From: a virus
DNA length: 43,786 nucleotides
Reading direction: 5' to 3' (one strand)
IMG/VR virus record: IMGVR_UViG_3300036771_000166
Span: 1-43,786 of that record
Shown in pieces: positions 8,501-16,223 of this stretch. The position numbers and the translations under genes were made by a program. How positions within the stretch are numbered: position 1 is the first letter of the stretch; each line of letters begins with the position of its first letter. Below the pieces are notes generated by a model. That model did no database searches and was not told the DNA's origin. It worked only from the letters and a program-made list of their open reading frames with translations.

Positions 8501-10490
8501 TAGTGATGGACTGAAGGCCGGCGGCGGTGAGCTGATTGGCCGCCTGGTCCGTGACGTCGTAAAGCTCCACCCTGTCGAAGGAAACGGTGCCGATGCTGGG
8601 ATGCACGTACACGCGGAACAAGGCCCGGACGGACCCCGCGGGCAGCGCGCCGTAGTCAACTGTGAAGTCCGTCCACTCTGCGGTAGCGGTGATTGTCCGA
8701 TCAGCCTGAAACTGGGTGTTCTCAGCGTTGCGATAGACGACGCGCAGCAGCACGTTGCCGTTTCCCGACAGCAGCTTCACTCGCACGCGGGCTCGGAAGA
8801 TCGTCCCCGCCCGTACTGGGAAGAAAGCACCGTCGTTGGCGTCCATAAAGGGCGCTATGGCTGCCGTCGCGCGCGTGATGGTGACACCAGGTCCGCCATC
8901 GCCGCTGGCTGCATCGCGCAGGATGGTGTTGCCACCACTGTTGCCGCCCAGCACCCACCAAAGGAAATTCTCGGCAAAGTTGCTGTTGGGGAGCAGGTTA
9001 TCCCCGACCGTGCGCAACCCCGTCAGCTTGCTGTTCACCGCTGTCGTCGCCTGGGCGTTGGCTTGATCCGCCGCGACCATTGCGTCCTGCAGCGTCGTCA
9101 CCGATGCGCTGGTGGCGAGACCGCCGTTGCCGGCGGGCATGCGGGCTTCAATGGTCGTGATGCGCTGCACCTGCGAGCTGTCGGCCGCCGCGCGGGCGGT
9201 GCGCTCATCGCCCATCAACCCCTGCGCTTGGCTGAGGTCGGTGCCCGTGTAGTTGCCGCGCATCTGCACGGCCAGGGTGTTCCGCTGGGTAGCTTCAGAC
9301 GCGAGCGCGGTCACGCGGGCCTGCGTCTCTTCCTGCACCAGTGCCACGCTGGCGGCCGGCATCGGCCGGCCAATGGCCAGCCAGTCGATCAGGTAGTAGT
9401 CGGATACGCCCTGCGCGGCGCCCAGCTGCAGTCGGACGGCGGCGATGGTGCTGGGGCGCCACGCAATGTCGGCCACGTCCAAGATGGCCACGCCGGAGCC
9501 GTCCCATGCCGGCTCCGCAATCGTCACCCGCTTGGTCGTGTTCCAGGTGGCGTCCGTCGTGGTGGTCCACTGCAAGGCGCCGGCCCAGGTCGGGTTGCCC
9601 ACCTTCTTGATCCGCATCTTCACGAAGCGGTAGCCGCTGCCGTCGATACCCAGGCCGCCGGGCGACTGCACGTAGGGATTGGCCGCGGCATTGGCCGGCC
9701 GCAGCCAGCCGTCCACCAGCGCGGGCGCGCCGTTGCCGGTCCAGCTTTCCACCGTCAGGTTGAAGTCCCAGATCCGCTTGCTGTCGAACTGCGTTCCACT
9801 GCCGGCGGCGACCTCCGACAGCGCGCGTGACAGGGAGTCGAAGCCGTTCTGCTGCGTCTCGCTGACCGCGGTGATAGCAGCCTCGCGCTCCAGCTTCTCG
9901 TTCAGCAGGTCGGTGGCGCGGGTCTGCCCCTCGGCCGCGATCGCGTCCATGGCCTGGCCGATCTGGGTCACGCGGGTCTGCGCCTCCAGCACCAGGCTGG
10001 CGTTGACCGAGCCGATATCGCGCGCACGGGCGGCCGCCTCGTTGGCGTCAGCCAGCGCGCGGTCCACGATCTCTTTGTCCAGCTTCTGCTGGGCGGTAAC
10101 CAGCTGGGCCGTGGTCGGCGCCGGCGTGGCCTCAACCACCGTGCCCTGCCCCGGCTTGCCGCGCACCGAAGCGGTGATGCGGAAATACCATTTCTGCCCG
10201 CTGCCATCGCTGTAGAGGTAGCGGGTTTCGGTGGTGCGATGGATCTCCGTCCACGGGCCGTTCTGGCTGGGCCCACGCTCGATGATGTAGACGACCCCGG
10301 CCTGGTCGACGGCGTCCCACTCGATCAGCACGCCATCGGCCACCGGCTCAGGCGTCACGCCGTCCACCGGCGGCGTCTCGGGGGAGACGTACACCGTGGG
10401 GAACCAGGACGAGTTCTGGGCCGTCACCGGGGTGACAGACGGCAACGCGCCCGCCCCGATATCAATCAGGGTGATTTTCCGTTCTTGCAT
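5532..10490 (-). CDS. Tail tip / fibre protein with FN3 and repeated jelly-roll-like modules
   Basis: 1652 residues; the probable receptor-binding protein at the tail tip. Residues about 42-122 form a fibronectin III-like domain (ADGVLIEWDAVDQAG). Alternating Ala/Gln/Thr-rich coiled-coil linkers and lectin-like modules follow. Four modules open with a related signature: GDNLLPNSNF (497), GDNLLANSGF (729), GPNIMIDAGF (952), GGNLIPNTMF (1196). A related one lies at about 235-375. The stretch about 1388-1490 resembles DUF1983 of lambda J-type tip proteins, and the last 160 residues form a beta-rich end. The start overlaps nothing and is 5 bp from the tape-measure stop. No chaperone gene follows. 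Confidence 0.85.
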   Translation of the reverse strand: MQERKITLIDIGAGALPSVTPVTAQNSSWFPTVYVSPETPPVDGVTPEPVADGVLIEWDAVDQAGVVYIIERGPSQNGPWTEIHRTTETRYLYSDGSGQKWYFRITASVRGKPGQGTVVEATPAPTTAQLVTAQQKLDKEIVDRALADANEAAARARDIGSVNASLVLEAQTRVTQIGQAMDAIAAEGQTRATDLLNEKLEREAAITAVSETQQNGFDSLSRALSEVAAGSGTQFDSKRIWDFNLTVESWTGNGAPALVDGWLRPANAAANPYVQSPGGLGIDGSGYRFVKMRIKKVGNPTWAGALQWTTTTDATWNTTKRVTIAEPAWDGSGVAILDVADIAWRPSTIAAVRLQLGAAQGVSDYYLIDWLAIGRPMPAASVALVQEETQARVTALASEATQRNTLAVQMRGNYTGTDLSQAQGLMGDERTARAAADSSQVQRITTIEARMPAGNGGLATSASVTTLQDAMVAADQANAQATTAVNSKLTGLRTVGDNLLPNSNFAENFLWWVLGGNSGGNTILRDAASGDGGPGVTITRATAAIAPFMDANDGAFFPVRAGTIFRARVRVKLLSGNGNVLLRVVYRNAENTQFQADRTITATAEWTDFTVDYGALPAGSVRALFRVYVHPSIGTVSFDRVELYDVTDQAANQLTAAGLQSITTRTGVIEGTLVAQGSALTQVQADVAGKASNAALTSLDSKVTQLGSTVTSQGTALTNVTASLQNIGGDNLLANSGFEQNGLGWYAASGSTAGATISRSYVDSALPGSAKAARWEIANLASPGGYYEFYSLSTLKSMKVDPAKKHTMSAYVRGTPGVRVFLQFQWRDAAGAIIGYTGTPASADRVTTADWARHTWTGTAPATASTCNVYIRIYGANSPDQWVEWDNIQVQVGEIATGYVPSIEEIASATAANADATSTLTGKVTVLEGTITAQGQAITSVNAQLAATQQAGPNIMIDAGFEGYASEQIISAVGGNGEFRAKAGNAGSSTFEGSRVGLLRRTITPAAGNTDIYFGPSISTVTGRTYYIEAVVRNNTFFSGVAPGDAVFRFGVSVLNSSGARSWHAGVENRRLDSLSQWTRISAYVTVTTPNTRTGQLWLSIPGTQPAGGLTVQNVGILVDNVIWQDVTDAYGAKTTADAAATGLSALTTTVTQQGGQITALGQQVNQVGASVGEKADASTVQTLTATVKGSMAGGGNLIPNTMFKDGASDWVWAWNDSGFWENPTVNLLGDNQYWPPGMNALGFRSLNAGSPPAGQTRYGVIRNRVAVPVAPGKRYCSSVWLNPFRCEAVAMLTFYNANNQMISEHAGAVVPRQDSTTATLASLPRGFVVATAPAGAVKACMGWRAQATGPQHTTPYLWGAQPMLEEMRPEQVGPSPWSAGGSESFAGYSMYVTADGLTGGMVMKNDGRIVDMKILANVFQILSPNQPDGIEMRDGYIRVWKGNSQRIIGNGFGNSGEGLIDYFGPNVGAAAASKANATVWMDVNGNAYWGGALAAGIRRNAAQSTSIVTIGNFVTVGPFDTNGRNKQVVISYSRTVRATKNALGPDGFRPGGGANSATVNVYRRIGAAGEVLWGQVQAGGNLDIRNEPDSPDVLISRWSGSLTLNDSADGTAQRTYRAEVVAFSSQSYSHDSGNWDASTTSQSLSIVSIED

Positions 10491-10494
10491 GGGG

Positions 10495-13400
10495 TTACCT
10501 GTTGAGGGTTTCGCGGATAGCGGAGCTGTTGCTCGTGCGTACGCCCGACGTGGTCACGCGCAGTAGCTCGCGGAGCACCTGGTTCTGTTCGGCCAGCAGG
10601 GTGTTGCCCTGCTGCACGGCCGCCGTCGTCTCGGCCTGGCCCTTCCCATCGACCACCAGGTCGAACACCGCCCGGCTGAAGTTGTCCGGCAGCGCCTCGA
10701 TCACGTCAGCCAGCTTGCCCATGCTGGTGCCATCCTCGAGGTCGAGGTTGCCCACCTTCATGCTGTCGATCAGGCCGGTGACCTGCCCGTAGAGGCTGTT
10801 GTAGTCCTGGCCACTGGCGTAGAGGTTCCGACCGAAGCCCAGAGCGGCCTGTGCGGCCGCCTGCGCCGCGCTGCTGTCGCCGCCGGACACGGCGCGCTCC
10901 AGCTCGCGCATCGTCTCCTGCAGCTTCTCCTGATCGGTCAGCGGCGACAGGTCGCTGATCGACAGCCCGTACTTCATCGCCTTCTTGTCAGCGTCGATCT
11001 GGGCTTGGAGCTTGCCCATGTTGGTCGCCCGCAGCGCTTCGATCTTGGCCAGGTCTTCCGCCCGGGCGCCGGACAAGCCGAGCGCCTTGGCGTAGTCGTT
11101 GGCCGCCTTCACCTGCTGGCGGTACGTGCGCTCGATCGTGAGCGCCTGCGACTGGTACTGCGTCAGGTTGCCCGTAAGCAGCTGGGTCGAAACGTCGGCC
11201 ATCAGTGCGCCATAGTCCCGCGCTGCACCGGTGAGCCGGGCATAGGCCTCGTTCATGGTCTCGCCGGCTCGCGCCAGATCGCCCATGCGCTCCACCACCT
11301 TGGTGATCGTCCCGCTGCCACTGCTGTTCCATAGCTGCGTGGCATTGGCGATATCGGCCTGGATGGCCAGCGTAAGGCCGGCCACTTCGTTGAGCTTCGA
11401 AGCGTCGGCCCGGTACTTCTGGGCAATGCGCTCGATCTCGTCCGCCGCGCCGTAGGCCTTGGCCACCCCCAACATGTTCTCGCCCGCCAAGCGCTGGGCG
11501 AAGGCCTCTTCCGCCTCGTAGTAGACGCGACCGGCGATCTGGCCAAACTGCTTGGTCAGATTCCCACTCTTGTCGAACTCCTGGCGGAAGCTGCCGGCGA
11601 TCATCGGCGGAACCTTGATGCCCAGCGCCGCGGCGCCCTGGCCCATGGCCTTCTCGATCTGATCGAACAGATCGCGCACCGACTGCAGTGCAGCGTCATC
11701 CATGGACGTGCTGTTGGTGCGGCTCTTGGAGCCACGGAACAGGCTGCGCTTCTTCGACTGGCTGGTCTCGTTGACGCCCGACACGCCACCATCGCCGATG
11801 CTGAACTGGCTGGCGCCGCCCGTCGTCTTCCAGCTGGTGCCGAACAGGCCGCCCCCGGTGACCTTGTCCAGGGCAAAGGCACCCAAGCCGATCCAGCCGG
11901 CCGGCCCGATGCTCTTGAGCCCGCCGGTCAGCGCGCCCATCAGCCCTGAGCCGCCCTTGTAAGCGGCCATGCCGGCGGAGATGGCGCCGCTTACGGCATT
12001 CCCGGCAAAGCCGCCGGCCAGCGTGGAAAGGCCCTTGGTGAACAGGCCGTCGCCGCCTTGCATCCCCATCATGCCGCCGGCAAGCGCGCCACCCCAGTTG
12101 ATGCCCGCCAGCGAGGACGCCTTGCCGCCAGGGCCGGCGAAGGCTGGCATGTTATTGCCGAACCCCATCATCGACGCCGGGTCCGTGCGGGTGCCTGTGG
12201 CGATGCGCGGCTGGAAGCCTGCAGCGGCCTGGCCCTTGGACACCAGCGCGGCCACGCTGGCCAGATTCAGGCCGCCGGCGGCGGTGCCATTGCCGGACAG
12301 AATGCTGTAACCGACCCGATCAAGGATGCTCGCTTGGATTGGCAGCACCAGCTTCTGCTGCAGCAGCTGGCGGGCAAGGTCGCGCAGGCCCTGCTTGGCT
12401 ACGTCCTTCATGTCGCCCCACAGGCTGCGCCAATCGCGCATCCCGCCGGCAACGAAGTCCGCCATGGCATCGGCGGCATCGCCGACACCGTAGATCACCA
12501 CGTTGGCCCACGCCTCGACATTGGCCGCGGCCTCTTCCATCTGCAGCGACAGCGCAGCGGAAGCATCAGCCGCGGCCAGCATCGACCGCTCGTATTCTTC
12601 ATAGCTCGCCGCGCCCTTCGCCAGCGCCAGCGCTTCCTTGCCACCGGCGGCCTCCACCGCCTTCTGCAGCTCCTGGCGCATGTCACGCTCGTTGAGCAGC
12701 TGCCGGCGGTAGAGCTCCCGCGCACGGCCGATCTTGCCCAGCATGGCCAGCTCGCCGTCCATGGTCGCCAGCAAGGCCTCCGGGCTGGTCATGGCCCGAT
12801 CAACCTCCGCCGCCACCTTGGCGTATTCCATTGCGCTTTGGGCCATCAGCACGTTGGCATCGGCCTGGGCGATATTGCCCTTGGCCAGCGCGGCGTTGTA
12901 CTCGGCCATGTTCTGCAGGTGCTTGGCCATCGCCTCGTCGAGCGGGCCGTTCATCGCCGCTGCGGCCAGTTCCGCCTGCTGCCGGTAGCGCTCAAGCGCC
13001 TCGGTCGCCGCCTTGTGCTCTTTGATCGCCGCCTTGTCGCCGGCCTTCGAGGCCTGAGCAGCCTTCTGCGCCACCTCCGTCTGGCGGATCAAATTCAAGC
13101 CCAGCGCGATCTGCTTGTTGTACTCAGCGCGCTGTTCCGCGCTCAGCTTGTCCGCGCCGCCGGCGGCGTTGATCTTCTGGCCAACGTCGACCATGAAGGC
13201 CGCCTCGGCGCCTTGCTTCAGGCGCACCAGGTTGACGAGCTGGCCATCGATGCTGGACTGCAGGGACTTCAGGTGCTGGTCGATCCCATCAGAAGCGGCC
13301 TTGGACGCCACTGCCTGGCGATTCAACGCTGCGGTGGTTGCGTCGGTTTGCTTCTCGGCCTCACCGCTAACACCTGTGAGAGCTTCCATCAACCCGCGCT

Positions 13401-14940
13401 GCCTCTCAAGCTCCCGGCTGCTGGTTGCAGCGGCTGCAGTCTGCTGAGTAAGCGCCTTGGAGATTGCGGCGGCCGCTGGCGACCCATCAGCCATTACCTT
13501 CCAGGCGGCCTCAAGTCCTTCGGAGAACTCGTCCGCAGTGATCTTTCCGGCACGCAGCGAGACCTTCAGCCGGTCCGTCTCTTTGATGAATGCGTCCGCC
13601 TTAGAGACGTCAGCAAAGGCAGCTGCAGCCGAGGTCATCTGACCAATTGACGCCGCAACGTCCTTATACGACTCGCTGATGCGGGCATCGAGCTTCAACA
13701 GCTCACCGGCCTGCTCCTGCTTGTTCAACTCCCGATACTTTGTAATCGTTTCGTCGAGCGTGCCGTTGAAGTCAATCAGCGCGCTGTCCGCATCCTTGGT
13801 ACTGTCGCGAATCACCCACCATCCCGCTGCTGCCGTGGCAAGGGCGGCGGCGATCCCAACTGGACCTCCCAGAGCCGCGTAGGCAGATGCCAAGCCTTGT
13901 GCGGCGACGCGTGCGGCGGTTTGTGCTGCAGTAAGGCGCACGGTCGCCGGGACCATTCCCATCATGCCGACCGAAGCCCGATTAGCCACGACTGCATTGG
14001 TGGCCCAGAGCGTGTTTAGAGCTGCAATTCCCTTCGTCAGCTTTCCGCCGGCGTAGAACACGCCCAAGCCGACGCCGAGCGGAACGGCGGCCGCTGCCAC
14101 GACGTTGAGGTTCTGGGCAAACGAGTTGACCGCCGCCGTGGCCGCGGCGATGCCTCCGCTCTGCGCCTGGCTGCCGAGCAGATCGTTAAATGACTCTTTC
14201 AAGCCATTGAGGGCACCGCCCAGCGTCTCACGCGCAGCCTTGCCGGCGCCCGCGTAGGACTCTTCCATCACCCCCATTACGATGGCCTGAGCCTCGCCGA
14301 GTCGCCCAGCTGCCTCCAGTGACGCCAGCATGTCCTTCTGCTGGGCGGTGAACTTGAAGCCTTGCTTCGTCAGCGCTGAGACACCCTCTGCCGGGTACTC
14401 CAGTGCCTTGCCAATGGTCTCCGCAGACTGAGTGATGTTCTCACCCAATCGCACGGACTGATCAATCGCCAACTGCAGCGCGCGCGGGAAGTTCTCCCCC
14501 ACGATGCCGGTGTAAGACAGCAAGCGCGTCTGTGCATTTACAATCTCGCCCGACGAATGGACCGTCGCCTTCGCCATCTTGTCAGCCATGTCGATCAGCT
14601 GCTTGCTGTTGAAGCCGGCAGCCTGCCCGGTGGATTTCAGGGCCGCATTCAACTGGGCCAGCTCGTTCTGAGCGTTCACGGTTTCGGTGATGAACTTACC
14701 GAGAAGCGCGCCGCCGCCGATCGCGCCGAACCCCTTTGCCAGCGTGGCCATGCTTACTTCGATGCTGGTGACAGACAACTTGGCGTCGCGTGCAGCCTGG
14801 GCGAAGCTATCTGACATCTCGCGCTGCATCTGCCGCATGGCTCGAGCAGATCGATCCGACGCGCGCGCAGCTTTTCCCAGGTCACGCTCGAAACTGCCGG
14901 TTTCGGCGAGCAGGTCAACGGTAAGGGTGTAGAGAGCCAT
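10495..14940 (-). CDS. Tail tape measure protein
   Basis: 1481 residues from ATG 14940 (MALYTLTVDLLAETGSFERDL). It sets tail length and fills the tube; at about 1.5 angstrom per residue this predicts a tail near 220 nm. It has long Ala/Gln/Lys helices, a hydrophobic stretch at about 285-390 with likely membrane segments, and Gly/Met-rich segments at about 945-1090. An in-frame GTG 27 bases upstream lies inside a terminator hairpin, so I rejected it. GGACGG precedes the ATG. It comes after the hub-like genes and a moron, not directly after the chaperones as in lambda. Confidence 0.92.
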   Translation of the reverse strand: MALYTLTVDLLAETGSFERDLGKAARASDRSARAMRQMQREMSDSFAQAARDAKLSVTSIEVSMATLAKGFGAIGGGALLGKFITETVNAQNELAQLNAALKSTGQAAGFNSKQLIDMADKMAKATVHSSGEIVNAQTRLLSYTGIVGENFPRALQLAIDQSVRLGENITQSAETIGKALEYPAEGVSALTKQGFKFTAQQKDMLASLEAAGRLGEAQAIVMGVMEESYAGAGKAARETLGGALNGLKESFNDLLGSQAQSGGIAAATAAVNSFAQNLNVVAAAAVPLGVGLGVFYAGGKLTKGIAALNTLWATNAVVANRASVGMMGMVPATVRLTAAQTAARVAAQGLASAYAALGGPVGIAAALATAAAGWWVIRDSTKDADSALIDFNGTLDETITKYRELNKQEQAGELLKLDARISESYKDVAASIGQMTSAAAAFADVSKADAFIKETDRLKVSLRAGKITADEFSEGLEAAWKVMADGSPAAAAISKALTQQTAAAATSSRELERQRGLMEALTGVSGEAEKQTDATTAALNRQAVASKAASDGIDQHLKSLQSSIDGQLVNLVRLKQGAEAAFMVDVGQKINAAGGADKLSAEQRAEYNKQIALGLNLIRQTEVAQKAAQASKAGDKAAIKEHKAATEALERYRQQAELAAAAMNGPLDEAMAKHLQNMAEYNAALAKGNIAQADANVLMAQSAMEYAKVAAEVDRAMTSPEALLATMDGELAMLGKIGRARELYRRQLLNERDMRQELQKAVEAAGGKEALALAKGAASYEEYERSMLAAADASAALSLQMEEAAANVEAWANVVIYGVGDAADAMADFVAGGMRDWRSLWGDMKDVAKQGLRDLARQLLQQKLVLPIQASILDRVGYSILSGNGTAAGGLNLASVAALVSKGQAAAGFQPRIATGTRTDPASMMGFGNNMPAFAGPGGKASSLAGINWGGALAGGMMGMQGGDGLFTKGLSTLAGGFAGNAVSGAISAGMAAYKGGSGLMGALTGGLKSIGPAGWIGLGAFALDKVTGGGLFGTSWKTTGGASQFSIGDGGVSGVNETSQSKKRSLFRGSKSRTNSTSMDDAALQSVRDLFDQIEKAMGQGAAALGIKVPPMIAGSFRQEFDKSGNLTKQFGQIAGRVYYEAEEAFAQRLAGENMLGVAKAYGAADEIERIAQKYRADASKLNEVAGLTLAIQADIANATQLWNSSGSGTITKVVERMGDLARAGETMNEAYARLTGAARDYGALMADVSTQLLTGNLTQYQSQALTIERTYRQQVKAANDYAKALGLSGARAEDLAKIEALRATNMGKLQAQIDADKKAMKYGLSISDLSPLTDQEKLQETMRELERAVSGGDSSAAQAAAQAALGFGRNLYASGQDYNSLYGQVTGLIDSMKVGNLDLEDGTSMGKLADVIEALPDNFSRAVFDLVVDGKGQAETTAAVQQGNTLLAEQNQVLRELLRVTTSGVRTSNSSAIRETLNR

Positions 14941-14951
14941 GGTCCGTCCAT

Positions 14952-14979
14952 AAAAAAAGGCCCGCACATGGCGGGCCTT
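14952..14979 (-). terminator. Terminator between lipoprotein gene and tape measure
   Basis: On the minus strand a 9-bp stem (14971-14979 with 14957-14965) and 5-nt loop run into a T-tract that ends 12 bp before the tape-measure ATG. It would end transcripts of the lipoprotein gene, so late transcription must read through it. Confidence 0.85.
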
Positions 14980-15036
14980 GTTTGATTAATCCCCCCGGCA
15001 CAGGCCTGGGCAGCAATCAGATTCTCGGAAGTCGCG

Positions 15037-15402
15037 TCAGTCGGAGAAGCACGTGCTCTCGTCCTGACCGGCAAATCTGCCGCACTTCAGCATCAGCTTC
15101 TGCAGTCCGGTCGAAGTGTTCTGTCGGTACGACGCCAGCTGCGTAGCCACCGCATCGTCACTCATTGGCAGTGCAGATGGGGTCCGATCTTTGGACGACC
15201 AAACACCCACAAAGCAGAAGCGCTTCTCCTTACACACATCCGCTACCGCACGACCGATGACATCAGCATTTCCGGCGAAGCGCTCATCGATCTCCACAAA
15301 GTGGAAGTCCCCCTGCTTCGCCACTACACGCCAAACCTTTGGTCCCGATCCCCCGCAACTGACCAGCGCTGAAAGCAGAGCCAGCACTACCAACTTCCTC
15401 AT
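15037..15402 (-). CDS. Small lipoprotein (moron candidate)
   Basis: 121 residues from ATG 15402, with a strong AGGAGG 6 bp upstream. MRKLVVLALLSALVSC is a type II signal with lipobox LVSC16; Gly at +2 suggests outer-membrane sorting. The mature part (about 105 residues) has three Cys and no recognised domain. The gene has a 55-bp gap upstream, its own terminator downstream, and more relaxed codon use than the tail genes around it. That is the layout of a moron expressed from the prophage. Phage lipoproteins in this position often block superinfection (T5 Llp, TP-J34 Ltp); that role is only an inference here. Confidence 0.75.
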   Translation of the reverse strand: MRKLVVLALLSALVSCGGSGPKVWRVVAKQGDFHFVEIDERFAGNADVIGRAVADVCKEKRFCFVGVWSSKDRTPSALPMSDDAVATQLASYRQNTSTGLQKLMLKCGRFAGQDESTCFSD

Positions 15403-15457
15403 TTGCAACCTCCTTTGTTGAAATGAGAGTTTGGCATCACCGTCGAACGCGGCCAAA

Positions 15458-16219
15458 TTAGGCGGGAATTTCTTCAAACTCCATGTATCCACTGAAGTAC
15501 TGCCGGCTGATGTTCTCCGCCGACGGCAGCTGGGTGGCGTGGCCGTACATCGCAGCGCGCGCAGCCAGAGCCGGATCGAACGCCTTGGTCTGAATGTCGC
15601 GATACTGCGGCACCACGCATGCACGCTGGCGCCCAGCCATCGCCATTGCGACCGTCTCCCAGTCCGTACCGGCCAGGCCGCCTTTGCGCACCACCTCAGT
15701 CGTGCGGCCCGACAGCGTGGCGGTCAGCCGGCGGTATACCGCACCGGCCACCGTGTTCACCTGCCCGCCCTTGGTCCGCGCGTGGGTGCTGGCGTCAATC
15801 GGCGCCACCGCCCATCCGTCCGTGATCCCAACGTCCACCACGCGGAAGATCGCGATCTCCCCGACCTCAACGTGCGCCGCAGTGGTGTCGATCTCGACCG
15901 CCACGCTGCTCACCGCGGCGGTGCCGCCCGGGAACAGCCAAGCACATACGGTCCCGGTCGGTAGCCGTACGGTCTTCCCGGTGGCGCCCGCGGCCCGCAC
16001 GGTGACACCAGCGGGCAGGTTCAGGCCCAGCACGGCCACGATGCCCGGCACGACAACGTCGGCCAGGGTGATGTTGATGGACAGCGCACCCGTGCGGGCG
16101 ATGCGCGCCCGGCGCGCGGGCTTGCCATCGAACAGCGCCGCGCCGCCGTCTGCCGTCAGCCAGGTCCCACCTACCAGCGCCACCGACTGAGGGGCTGGCA
16201 TTCCATATCCGATCAGCAT
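15458..16219 (-). CDS. Phage tail / baseplate-like protein
   Basis: 253 residues. The start is 4 bp after the stop of the upstream hub-like gene, so the two are probably co-translated. It is beta rich and Gly/Val rich with no signal peptide, and ends in an acidic EFEEIPA tail. By position it should work with the 655-residue protein in the tail tip, perhaps as a distal-tail or collar component. No diagnostic motif is seen. Confidence 0.7.
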   Translation of the reverse strand: MLIGYGMPAPQSVALVGGTWLTADGGAALFDGKPARRARIARTGALSINITLADVVVPGIVAVLGLNLPAGVTVRAAGATGKTVRLPTGTVCAWLFPGGTAAVSSVAVEIDTTAAHVEVGEIAIFRVVDVGITDGWAVAPIDASTHARTKGGQVNTVAGAVYRRLTATLSGRTTEVVRKGGLAGTDWETVAMAMAGRQRACVVPQYRDIQTKAFDPALAARAAMYGHATQLPSAENISRQYFSGYMEFEEIPA

Positions 16220-16223
16220 GCGG

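Noticed and set aside
8022-9830. Long plus-strand frame opposite the fibre gene
   Set aside because: It is a high-GC shadow of the fibre gene, rich in Arg/Gly/His without domain features.
12058-13650. Long plus-strand frame opposite the tape measure
   Set aside because: Shadow frame caused by high GC and helical repeats; no ribosome site or domain.
14941-14967. Upstream GTG start for the tape measure
   Set aside because: The codon lies inside a terminator hairpin and the extra residues do not resemble other tape-measure starts; ATG 14940 is better.
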